Source: DATGZX01 sp035296965
GTDB lineage: Bacteria; Planctomycetota; Planctomycetia; Gemmatales; Gemmataceae
DNA length: 8,160 bases
Direction: 5' to 3'
Assembly: GCA_035296965.1 (NCBI GenBank)
Contig: DATGZX010000426.1
Span: 1 to 8,160, forward strand
Shown here piece after piece: positions 1 through 7,139 of this stretch. Below the pieces are notes generated by a model. That model made no database searches. It was given only the letters and a program-made list of their open reading frames with translations, and was not told the DNA's origin. How positions within the stretch are numbered: the first letter of the stretch is position 1; each line of letters starts with the position of its first letter. The position numbers were made by a program, and so were the translations under genes.

Positions 1-26
1 TTCCTTCTTCCTTTTTCCTTAAGACC

Positions 27-1373
<1,347 letters not shown>

Positions 1374-1377
1374 AAGT

Positions 1378-1534
1378 GTGGCTCAAGCTGCCAGCGTGAG
1401 CTACAGCGAAGCCCGAGTGGATACCACGCTCCTGGTGGGAGAATTCGCAGCCTTTGTAGCTCAAGCTGATAGCGTGAGCCACGCGTGGCGGGAAAAGACA
1501 ATTGCCTTGCCGAACTACGTGGTTCAGCAAGGCA
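1378..1534. repeat. Composite palindromic intergenic repeat after accC
   Basis: Three stem-loops follow the accC stop codon at once. The first (1378-1404) is a 27-nt near-palindrome: arms GTGGCTCAAGCT and AGCGTGAGCTAC around a 3-nt loop, with one A/G mismatch and one G-T pair. The second (1456-1482) is a 27-nt unit identical to it at 23 positions. The two units are also inverted with respect to each other: TGAGCTACA at 1397-1405 matches TGTAGCTCA at 1455-1463. The third (1503-1534) pairs TGCCTTGC with GCAAGGCA, then GAAC with GTTC after one mismatch. Between them, GTGGATACCAC is a further small palindrome. There is no T-tract, so an intrinsic terminator is unlikely. It looks like a dispersed, non-coding planctomycete-type repeat, though a role in protecting the accC mRNA 3' end is possible. 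Confidence 0.7.
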
Positions 1535-1620
1535 TTTGTCGGAGAGCAGCTCGCACCGAAGGGAGCCACCCAGGCCATTTGGCTTGACCGAGGTAAACAT
1601 GGCGCCGAAATGCCACATCG

Positions 1621-1920
1621 GTCATCTTTATGCTTCGGCAATTTCCAGACCAAAACTTAGATCCGCATTTTCTCATACAGCGCTGAAACGACGTAAGATA
1701 TTATGCATAAACGAGTTAATATCAATTGATCAGGCTGGCAATCTTCACGAAAAATGCCATCATCAGTCTTTGAGTGTTCAGCAAAATTAGCGCCTGTTTA
1801 CAATCTTTATTTCCCAGAAACAACATGCCCTCTTCCCTTGCCCTTCTCCTGGGCATGCAGCAGAATTCACCAGCAAACCCATAATTCCACACTTCTCGTT
1901 GCATATTCATGCACTTTTAG
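1621..1920. other. AT-rich non-coding island
   Basis: By hand count 124 of these 300 bases are G or C (41%), against 39 of 60 in a sampled line of nuoD (65%). No reading frame here has a credible start, ribosome-binding site or recognisable product. Two perfect 10-bp palindromes, TTATGCATAA (1701-1710) and ATCAATTGAT (1721-1730), have centres 20 bp apart. A weaker inverted repeat pairs CATGCCC (1824-1830) with GGGCATG (1851-1857). The composition could mark a promoter region, remnants of acquired DNA, or relaxed non-coding sequence. I cannot tell which. Confidence 0.5.
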
Positions 1921-1972
1921 CCGGTCGGCTGGTTAGCAGCTCTCGCCAGAAAGGGCGCTCCAAGAATCTACA

Positions 1973-2009
1973 AAGTCCTAAGTCATATGGCCTATAGGAC
2001 TTATTGGAC
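1973..2009. repeat. Short 9-bp-periodic repeat (GTCCTATAG type)
   Basis: Read on the minus strand, three consecutive 9-mers run GTCCAATAA (2009-2001), GTCCTATAG (2000-1992) and GCCATATGA (1991-1983), each a variant of one unit. The same stretch also contains a perfect 8-bp inverted repeat: AAGTCCTA (1973-1980) against TAGGACTT (1995-2002). Repeats of this wording are, from memory, scattered through planctomycete intergenic DNA. An ATG inside it at 1987 opens a 97-codon frame that I consider spurious. Confidence 0.55.
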
Positions 2010-2075
2010 GGATGGCTTTGCGGAAGTGGAACATTGCCGGCGATTGGCACATCGCTTGCAAACTAAAAAAGGCGT

Positions 2076-2195
2076 GGGGTTTGGTAGCGAGTCCCAAACA
2101 CCCGCAAGGCGAAAGCCTGATCCTCCTCCCTTCTACCCTCCCGCTCAAAGGGCACGGGGTATGGCCGATTGCGAGTCTCGGCTCAGCCCCGTGCC
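2076..2195 (+). other. Structured region of stem-loops upstream of nuoA (possible RNA)
   Basis: Three potential stem-loops lie in a row. The first pairs GTTTGG (2079-2084) with CCAAAC (2094-2099) and continues across a one-base bulge as GGG (2076-2078) with CCC (2101-2103). The second is AGGC-GAAA-GCCT (2107-2118), closed by a GNRA tetraloop. The third pairs GGCACGGGG (2151-2159) perfectly with CCCCGTGCC (2187-2195) and has an inner 5-bp stem, GCCGA (2164-2168) with TCGGC (2178-2182). It matches no RNA family I know (not tmRNA, SRP RNA, RNase P RNA or a tRNA). It could be the 5' part of a transcript ending at the terminator at 2293-2320, part of a nuo leader, or another degenerate repeat. Confidence 0.35.
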
Positions 2196-2292
2196 ACCAC
2201 CTCTCTCCTCAAGCAACGCACGAATTGCCGGTCTGGCCAAATCCTTGACGCGATCTATATTGGAAAATACCGAGCATTGAAGCGGCAAAACA

Positions 2293-2320
2293 CCTCGACC
2301 AGCAGTCGAGGCTTCTTTTT
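2293..2320 (+). terminator. Intrinsic (Rho-independent) terminator
   Basis: A perfect 7-bp stem, CCTCGAC (2293-2299) with GTCGAGG (2305-2311), closes a 5-nt loop (CAGCA) and is followed by CTTCTTTTT ending at 2320. Four A residues (2287-2290) precede the stem. No recognised gene lies within 900 bp upstream; the nearest is accC, ending at 1373. It therefore either ends an unannotated transcript from the non-coding region or sits in the nuo leader, 65 bp before the nuoA start. In the leader it could act as an attenuator. Confidence 0.75.
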
Positions 2321-2326
2321 GATTTG

Positions 2327-2348
2327 CTTCGTGAAAAAAGTCACGAAG
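2327..2348 (+). other. Hairpin between terminator and nuoA
   Basis: A perfect 8-bp inverted repeat, CTTCGTGA (2327-2334) and TCACGAAG (2341-2348), has a 6-nt A-rich loop. It starts 6 nt after the terminator T-tract and ends 26 nt before the nuoA ribosome-binding site. With no T-tract of its own, it is more likely an operator-like dyad or a leader stem-loop than a second terminator. Confidence 0.5.
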
Positions 2349-2374
2349 TCGGCCGGCCAAGGCCGCGGGGAAAC

Positions 2375-2378
2375 GGAG
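2375..2378 (+). promoter_or_regulatory. Ribosome-binding site deciding the nuoA GTG start
   Basis: GGAG lies 7 nt before the GTG at 2386. The only nearby ATG in frame (2404) would be 25 nt away, too far for this site, so the GTG start is preferred. Confidence 0.6.
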
Positions 2379-2385
2379 TCGACAC

Positions 2386-2811
2386 GTGCCATCTCCTCCC
2401 GACATGGCGCTGCCAGGTACCGAGGCATTCGAACTCGCGACCTACTATCCCATTTTCATCTACCTACTGGTGATACTCGCGTTCGCGGGCGGCACCTTGC
2501 TGATGGCCCACCTCGTGGGCCCGCACCGGCGCACTGCCATCAAGTTGATGCCTTATGAATCGGGCATGGACCCGATCGGCGACGCCCGCCAGCACTTTGA
2601 CGTCAAGTTCTACTTGATCGCGATCCTCTTCCTGGTGTTCGACGTGGAGCTGCTCTTTCTTTATCCCTGGGCCGTCGTGGCCTACCGCGACCCGCCGTTG
2701 CTGCCGGCCGGCCTGAGTTGGCCTATCTTCTGGGAAGTGGTCATCTTCCTGGTTACCCTGGCCTTGGCGTATGTGTACGCCTGGCGCAAGGGGGTGTTTC
2801 GATGGCGCTGA
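2386..2811 (+). CDS. nuoA: NADH-quinone oxidoreductase subunit A
   Basis: This 141-residue membrane subunit corresponds to mitochondrial ND3 and sits where the membrane arm meets the peripheral arm and the quinone channel. Three hydrophobic helices are visible at about 22-44, 73-97 and 113-133. The family signature YESGMDPIGDARQHFDVKF (58-76) covers the flexible loop between helices 1 and 2. The conserved acidic pair of helix 2, Asp86 and Glu88 in FDVEL, corresponds to E. coli Asp79 and Glu81. The start is a GTG with GGAG 7 nt upstream; starting at ATG 2404 would remove six residues. It opens the nuo operon, and its last 10 bases overlap nuoB. The hairpins and terminator just upstream suggest that leader structure may influence expression. 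Confidence 0.95.
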   Translation: MPSPPDMALPGTEAFELATYYPIFIYLLVILAFAGGTLLMAHLVGPHRRTAIKLMPYESGMDPIGDARQHFDVKFYLIAILFLVFDVELLFLYPWAVVAYRDPPLLPAGLSWPIFWEVVIFLVTLALAYVYAWRKGVFRWR

Positions 2812-3401
2812 ACCTTCCGGAAAACGTGATGATGACCCGGCTCGACCAGCTGGCGAACTGGGTGCGCGCCAACAGTCTTTGGCCCATGCCTTTCGCCACG
2901 GCCTGCTGCGGCATCGAGCTGATGGCGGCCGGCGCCTCGCGGCACGACATCGCCCGCTTTGGCGCCGAAGTCATGCGTTTCAGCCCGCGCCAGTGCGACC
3001 TCATGATCGTCGCCGGCCGCGTGGTCATGAAGATGATGCCCGTGCTGCAACGGGTCTGGCTGCAGATGCCGGAGCCCAAGTGGTGCATCTCCATGGGCGC
3101 ATGCGCGTGCAGCGGCGGCGTCTTCGACACCTATGCCGTCGTTCAGGGGATAGATCGCTTCATGCCGGTCGATGTCTACATCCCCGGCTGCCCGCCGCGG
3201 CCGGAGCAAATCATTCAATCGGTCATGGACCTCCAGAACAAAATCCAGCGGGGCGGCACGCTCAACGGCAAGGAATTCGCGCAGCGCAGCCAGTCCGAAG
3301 CCCCCCGGCCGCTTGCCCTGGAGCTGGCGCCCAACGAAGCGATCGTCGCTCCGGGAGATTTTGCGAACGCGACCCGGCTGCGCGATCCGCAGGACCCGTA
3401 A
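2802..3401 (+). CDS. nuoB: NADH-quinone oxidoreductase subunit B (cluster N2)
   Basis: This 199-residue protein belongs to the connecting module and binds the 4Fe-4S cluster N2, which passes electrons to quinone. The ligands are Cys35 and Cys36 (ATACCGIE), Cys101 (GACACSGG) and Cys130 (PGCPPRPE). The spacings of 65 and 29 residues equal those in E. coli. Cys103, two residues after a ligand, is an extra cysteine where Ser or Asn is common. Residues after about 155 form a poorly conserved, probably flexible tail. The ATG at 2802 overlaps the nuoA stop by 10 bp and has AAGGGGG 7 nt upstream. An in-frame TTG at 2718 would read deep into nuoA and is rejected. The overlap suggests translational coupling to nuoA. 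Confidence 0.95.
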   Translation: MALNLPENVMMTRLDQLANWVRANSLWPMPFATACCGIELMAAGASRHDIARFGAEVMRFSPRQCDLMIVAGRVVMKMMPVLQRVWLQMPEPKWCISMGACACSGGVFDTYAVVQGIDRFMPVDVYIPGCPPRPEQIIQSVMDLQNKIQRGGTLNGKEFAQRSQSEAPRPLALELAPNEAIVAPGDFANATRLRDPQDP

Positions 3402-3426
3402 CCACCTGAATCCAGGGATCCGCGCT

Positions 3427-3930
3427 ATGGCACACGACAAGCTGCTGGCTTTACTTCAAGAACGTTGCGGTGCGGAGAGCTTCACCACCTCGCTGTTCCG
3501 CGACAACCAGCGCGTCATCGCTGCGCCCGCCCGCCTCTTCGCTATCCTGGAGTGCTTGAAACTCGACGCCGGCTTCGACATGCTCGCCGACCTGACCGCC
3601 GTCGATTACCTCTACTATCCAGATGCCAAAGACCGCTTCGGCGTCGTCTACGCCCTCCTGAATACGGCCACGGGCGAACGCGTCTACGTCAAAACGTATC
3701 TGAACGAGCCGGATCTCCAGGTTCCTTCGGCATTCCCCCTCTGGAAGGGAGCCGACTGGATGGAGCGCGAGGTCTATGACATGTACGGCATCATCTTTGA
3801 AGGCCATCCCAATCTGCGCCGTATCCTGATGCCGGAAGAGTTTGCTGCCTTCCCGCTGCGCAAGGATTACCCCCTGCGCGGCAAAGGCGAACGCCATAAC
3901 TTCCCCGTCCTCACGCGGGCTGATGGGTAG
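3427..3930 (+). CDS. nuoC: NADH-quinone oxidoreductase subunit C
   Basis: This 167-residue subunit (30-kDa family) is a structural part of the connecting module beside NuoB and NuoD and binds no cofactor. The family signature is complete: WMEREVYDMYGI (111-122), GHP (126-128), RRILMP (131-136) and PLRKDYP (143-149). It is a stand-alone NuoC; there is no NuoCD fusion of the E. coli type, because nuoD is a separate gene 35 bp downstream. The ATG at 3427 has AGGGA 8 nt upstream and lies 25 bp after nuoB. The frame is open further upstream, but that part is a shadow of nuoB. Confidence 0.95.
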   Translation: MAHDKLLALLQERCGAESFTTSLFRDNQRVIAAPARLFAILECLKLDAGFDMLADLTAVDYLYYPDAKDRFGVVYALLNTATGERVYVKTYLNEPDLQVPSAFPLWKGADWMEREVYDMYGIIFEGHPNLRRILMPEEFAAFPLRKDYPLRGKGERHNFPVLTRADG

Positions 3931-3965
3931 CACAACGATAAACGCGAAAGGAAGGAACGCCCGGC

Positions 3966-5186
3966 ATGCCGTTGGAACTGGTTGAACCGATGGAGCCGGA
4001 GGCTTCCGACAAGGAATACCTCTGGACGCTCAACTTCGGGCCGCAACACCCGGCCACGCATACGACACTGCGCCTGATCCTGACGCTCGATGGCGAGACC
4101 GTGGTCAAGGCCGTCCCGGACATCGGCTATCTGCACAGCGGCTTCGAGAAGCTCGGCGAAGATCTGAACTACAACCAGTACGTGACGATCGTCGACCGCA
4201 TGAATTACATTTCGCCCGCCGCCAACGAGGTCGCCTGGCACCATGTCGTGGAGAAACTGCTCGGCATCGAGCTGACGCCGCGCTGCAAATACCTGCGCAC
4301 CATCCTCGGCGAGCTGATGCGCATCCACGACCATTTGCTCTGCGTCGGTGCCGCCGCGCTCGACCTCGGCGCCTTCACCGCTTTTCTCTATGCCTTCTAC
4401 CAGCGCGAGCTGATCTACGACATCTGCGAAACTGCCTCCGGGCAGCGTTTCCACCCGAGCTACACACGCGTCGGCGGCTTGTTGTACGACGTGAACGACG
4501 ACTTCGTGCAAAAAGTCCGCGCCTTCGTCAAGGACTTTCCCAAGACCCACGCCGACGTCTGCCGGCTGCTGAACCGCAACCGCATTTTCATGGACCGGCT
4601 CAAGGGCATCGGCGTCCTTTCCAAAGAAGAGGCGATCAACCTGAGCTGCACCGGACCGGTCGCCCGCGCCAGCGGCGTGGTTCGCGATCTGCGCAAGGAC
4701 GAACCCTACCTGGCCTACGGCGACTTTGATTTCAAGGTTGTCTGCGCCAGCGCGGGCGATTGCTACGCCCGCTACCTGGTGCGCATGGAAGAGATGCTGG
4801 AAAGCCTGAAGATCGTCCATCAGGCGATCGAGAACTTGCCGGGCGGCCCTGTCAACGTCGAAGCTGGCAGCAAGGTCGTCCTGCCCGATCAGCTTTCCAC
4901 TTATCGCAGCATCGAAAGCCTGATCCAGCATTTCGAAGTGATCATGCCCAACCGCGGCTTCGCGGCGCCTGTCGACGAGGTCTATGGCGCGGTCGAATCG
5001 CCCAACGGCGAGCTGGGTTTCTACGTGGTCTCCGACGGCACCGAGCGCGCGTACCGGGCTCGCACCCGGCCGCCTTCGTTCATTCACTTTGCCGTCTTTC
5101 CATACCTTATTGTTGGGCACCAGATCAGCGACGTGGTGGCGGTGCTGGGCAGCTTGAACATTATTGCAGCCGAGCTGGATCGATGA
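3966..5186 (+). CDS. nuoD: NADH-quinone oxidoreductase subunit D (quinone site)
   Basis: This 406-residue protein (49-kDa family, related to the large subunit of NiFe hydrogenase) forms the quinone pocket together with NuoB. The N-terminal hairpin GPQHPATHTTLRL (25-37) carries His32, the likely quinone-headgroup histidine. Tyr81 in DRMNY is the matching quinone-site tyrosine. The central blocks IHDHLL (120-125) and YTRVGG (166-171) and the closing ELDR (403-406) are present. Two positions differ from most bacteria: Thr33 replaces Gly after the histidine, and Asp52 replaces His in P-H-IGYLH. From memory both are normal for planctomycete NuoD. The ATG at 3966 follows AAAGGAAGGAA (3947-3957). 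The stop overlaps the nuoE start as ATGA. A 482-codon antisense frame across this gene is a by-product of its GC-rich codons. Confidence 0.95.
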   Translation: MPLELVEPMEPEASDKEYLWTLNFGPQHPATHTTLRLILTLDGETVVKAVPDIGYLHSGFEKLGEDLNYNQYVTIVDRMNYISPAANEVAWHHVVEKLLGIELTPRCKYLRTILGELMRIHDHLLCVGAAALDLGAFTAFLYAFYQRELIYDICETASGQRFHPSYTRVGGLLYDVNDDFVQKVRAFVKDFPKTHADVCRLLNRNRIFMDRLKGIGVLSKEEAINLSCTGPVARASGVVRDLRKDEPYLAYGDFDFKVVCASAGDCYARYLVRMEEMLESLKIVHQAIENLPGGPVNVEAGSKVVLPDQLSTYRSIESLIQHFEVIMPNRGFAAPVDEVYGAVESPNGELGFYVVSDGTERAYRARTRPPSFIHFAVFPYLIVGHQISDVVAVLGSLNIIAAELDR

Positions 5187-5662
5187 GTGTGCTGAGCGAA
5201 GAATTACGACAGAAGATCCTGGCCTATTTGCTGCGCTACCCGAGGAAGCAGGCGGCCACGTTGCCGGCCCTGCACCTGGTCCAGGATGAATTGCGCTGCG
5301 TGCCGCTCGAGGCAATTCGCGAGATCGCCGATCTCCTCGACCTGAACCCGGCAGAGGTCAACGACACGCTGAGCTTCTATGGCTTCTTTCGCGGCAAGGA
5401 AGATCCTCTGGGCCGGACGCGCCTCTGGGTGTGCCGCAGCCTTACGTGCATGCTCCGCGGCGGCGAAGAAGTGCTCGCGCGCGTCTGCGACGAGCTGCAC
5501 GTCAAGCCGGGCGGCACGACCGCGGACGGCAAAATCACCGTCGAGTTCGCCGAGTGCCTGGGCGGCTGCGAGGGCGCGCCCTGTCTCCTCATCAACGATG
5601 AACAACGCATGAATGTGACGCCGGACAAGGTGCAGGGTCTGCTGCAAGAACTCAAGCAATAG
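5183..5662 (+). CDS. nuoE: NADH-quinone oxidoreductase subunit E (cluster N1a)
   Basis: This 159-residue protein (24-kDa family, thioredoxin-like fold) belongs to the NADH-oxidising module and holds the 2Fe-2S cluster N1a. The ligands are Cys84 and Cys89 (C-x4-C, CRSLTC) and Cys125 and Cys129 (C-x3-C, ECLGGC). The 36-residue spacing between the pairs equals that of E. coli. The N-terminal helical part contains NDTLSFYGFF (60-69), which corresponds to the usual V..VATFY stretch. The ATG at 5183 shares bases with the nuoD stop (ATGA), so translation is probably coupled. A longer frame upstream lies within nuoD and is rejected. It is followed not by an immediate nuoF but by a long palindromic element. 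Confidence 0.95.
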   Translation: MSVLSEELRQKILAYLLRYPRKQAATLPALHLVQDELRCVPLEAIREIADLLDLNPAEVNDTLSFYGFFRGKEDPLGRTRLWVCRSLTCMLRGGEEVLARVCDELHVKPGGTTADGKITVEFAECLGGCEGAPCLLINDEQRMNVTPDKVQGLLQELKQ

Positions 5663-5671
5663 CTGCTGTAA

Positions 5672-5761
5672 TGGAGGCTGCTGAAAAAGGGGTCAGACCC
5701 CTTAAAGCGAGAAATGAGTGAAGCTTCGTAGGGGGTCTGACCCCTTTTTCAGCAGCTTCTA
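5672..5761. repeat. REP/MITE-like double hairpin between nuoE and nuoF
   Basis: Two 28-nt arms, 5674-5701 and 5732-5759, are inverted copies with a single mismatch (5676/5757, a possible G-U pair). A few more pairs, some of them G-U, extend the stem on both sides. Each arm holds GGGGTC-A-GACCCC or its complement, so each can also fold alone, as in paired REP units. On each strand one arm reads GGGGTCTGACCCCTTTTT, a hairpin followed by a T-run resembling a weak terminator. The 24-29 nt centre includes AAGC/GCTT, which can add four pairs. From memory, this core is a common dispersed element in environmental bacteria, sometimes near Y1-type (RAYT) transposases. None is encoded here. It separates two genes that in most nuo operons nearly touch. 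Confidence 0.8.
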
Positions 5762-5766
5762 ATGCC

Positions 5767-5772
5767 AGGTGG
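5767..5772 (+). promoter_or_regulatory. Ribosome-binding site of nuoF downstream of the repeat
   Basis: AGGTGG (continuing as GG) ends 6 nt before the nuoF ATG. It starts 5 nt after the outer pairs of the double hairpin, so nuoF keeps its own initiation signal despite the repeat. Folding of the hairpin could still affect access to it. Confidence 0.6.
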
Positions 5773-5778
5773 GGTGCC

Positions 5779-7110
5779 ATGGCTGAATTCGAACCCGTTC
5801 TCCTTCGTCGCGTCGGTAAGCCGGACAGCCAGTCCATCGACACCTACCGCGCCGACGGCGGCTACCGCGCTCTGGCCAAGGCGGTCCACGAGATGGCGCC
5901 CGCGCAGGTGGTAGACGCCGTGAAAGCGTCCGGACTGCGCGGCCGAGGCGGCGCCGGGTTCCCCTGCGGACTCAAGTGGACCTTCCTGCCCAAGGACCAT
6001 CCCGGCCCTATCTACCTCTGCGTCAACGGCGACGAAAGCGAGCCGTGCACGTTCAACAATCGCATCTTGATGGAGGAGGATCCGCACCAGCTCCTGGAAG
6101 GGATCATCCTCGCTTGCTACGCCACGCGCGCGAGCACCGCCTACCTTTACTTGCGCTATGAATATGGCCGCTGCTTCCGGGTGATGCAAAAGGCCATCGA
6201 CGAGGCCTACGCGAACAACCTCCTGGGCCGCAACATCCTCGGCAGGGACTTCCATCTCGATGTGTTCCTGCATCGCGGCGCCGGCGCTTACATTTGCGGC
6301 GAAGAAACCGGCTTGATCGAAAGCTTGGAAGGCAAGCGCGCCTGGCCGCGCATCAAGCCCCCCTTCCCGGCCGTAGAGGGAGCGTTTCGCAAGCCGACCG
6401 TCGTCAACAACATCGAGACGCTGGCATGCGTCACGCATATCGTCGATCGCGGCGTGGACTGGTTCAAATCGGTGGGCGTCCCTCCCGATCCCAAGAATCC
6501 GCGCGACGCCGGCAGCTACGGGCCCAAGCTTTACTGCATCAGCGGCCACGTCAACAAGCCTTGCTGCGTCGAGCTGCCGCTAGGCGTCACCGTCCGCGAG
6601 CTGACCGACAAGTATGGCGGTGGTGTGTGGAAAGGCCGCAAGGCCAAGGGCTGCATCCCCGGCGGCATCAGCATGGGCGTCATGACGGAAAAGGAATTCG
6701 ATACGCCGCTCGATTTCAACGGCCCGGGCAAAGTCGGCTGCCTCGGCCTCGGCACGGCGGCCGTCACCATCTTCGATGAAGCGACCAGCATCGTCGATGT
6801 GCTCTACAACATCTGCCGCTTCTTCGCTCATGAATCCTGCGGCCAATGCACGCCCTGCCGCGAAGGGACCGGCTGGATGCTGAAGATCAGCGAGCGCTTC
6901 CGCCAGGGGCGCGGCCGCCTCGAGGACCTGGCCATCCTCCAGGAGGTCGGCAACTCGATCGGCATCATGCCGGGAACGACTATCTGCGGCCTAGCCGACG
7001 GCGCCGGCTGGCCCGTGAAGCAGATTGTGACCAAGTTTCGGTCCGAACTCGAAGAGTACATCCGCAGCGGCAGGAGGAGCGAAGAGCGAGCACTCGTGCC
7101 GGCTCACTGA
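5779..7110 (+). CDS. nuoF: NADH-quinone oxidoreductase subunit F (NADH and FMN site)
   Basis: This 443-residue protein (51-kDa family) binds NADH and FMN and carries the 4Fe-4S cluster N3, forming the electron entry point of complex I. The nucleotide/FMN loop GLRGRGGAGFPCGLKW spans 52-67. The second glycine-rich part GAYICGEETGLIESLEG spans 169-185. N3 is ligated by Cys354, Cys357 and Cys360 in ESCGQCTPCREG, plus Cys403 in TTICGLADGA. Residues 84-95 (GDESEPCTFNNR) have Cys90 where Gly is usual after EP. The last dozen residues form a charged, poorly conserved tail. The start at 5779 is supported by AGGTGG 6 nt upstream. It lies 116 bp after nuoE, across the repeat, and 29 bp before the lipoprotein gene. 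Confidence 0.96.
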   Translation: MAEFEPVLLRRVGKPDSQSIDTYRADGGYRALAKAVHEMAPAQVVDAVKASGLRGRGGAGFPCGLKWTFLPKDHPGPIYLCVNGDESEPCTFNNRILMEEDPHQLLEGIILACYATRASTAYLYLRYEYGRCFRVMQKAIDEAYANNLLGRNILGRDFHLDVFLHRGAGAYICGEETGLIESLEGKRAWPRIKPPFPAVEGAFRKPTVVNNIETLACVTHIVDRGVDWFKSVGVPPDPKNPRDAGSYGPKLYCISGHVNKPCCVELPLGVTVRELTDKYGGGVWKGRKAKGCIPGGISMGVMTEKEFDTPLDFNGPGKVGCLGLGTAAVTIFDEATSIVDVLYNICRFFAHESCGQCTPCREGTGWMLKISERFRQGRGRLEDLAILQEVGNSIGIMPGTTICGLADGAGWPVKQIVTKFRSELEEYIRSGRRSEERALVPAH

Positions 7111-7130
7111 CAACATTGCTCCTTTATCCC

Positions 7131-7134
7131 GAGG
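7131..7134 (+). promoter_or_regulatory. Ribosome-binding site supporting the ATG at 7140
   Basis: GAGG sits 5 nt before the ATG at 7140. No comparable site precedes the alternative in-frame TTG at 7305. This favours the long form of the lipoprotein, with the repeat inside its coding region. Confidence 0.45.
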
Positions 7135-7139
7135 ATCCC

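Noticed and set aside
1378..1482. Two similar 27-nt units separated by 51 nt, superficially like a CRISPR repeat-spacer pair.
   Set aside because: There are only two units, they are imperfect and inverted relative to each other, and no cas gene or further unit is present.
2245..2273. TTGACG at 2245-2250 as a -35 box of a nuo promoter.
   Set aside because: At 16-18 bp spacing there is no acceptable -10; TATATT at 2256-2261 is only 5 bp away.
1987..2280. A 97-codon + strand frame starting MAYRTYW.
   Set aside because: Its ATG is within the 9-bp-periodic repeat, there is no ribosome-binding site, and the product is low-complexity with no known motif.
2422..2445. A tRNA-like TTCGAA stretch on the minus strand (rc of GCATTCGAACTCGCGACC).
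   Set aside because: The bases flanking it do not form a T-stem and no cloverleaf can be built. It lies in the well-supported nuoA coding sequence, encoding EAFELATYY.
2718..2801. A 28-codon upstream extension of nuoB starting at TTG.
   Set aside because: It lies entirely within nuoA, lacks family similarity, and the ATG at 2802 has a good ribosome-binding site.
3867..5315. A 482-codon open frame on the minus strand opposite nuoD.
   Set aside because: It is a by-product of GC-rich codon use; the + strand encodes a complete NuoD with all family motifs.
5684..5749. The nuoE-nuoF hairpin as the true end of an operon.
   Set aside because: nuoF continues on the same strand with the next subunit of the same module, and the sequence is a symmetrical repeat with T-runs on both strands. 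It is better called a repeat with possible partial termination.
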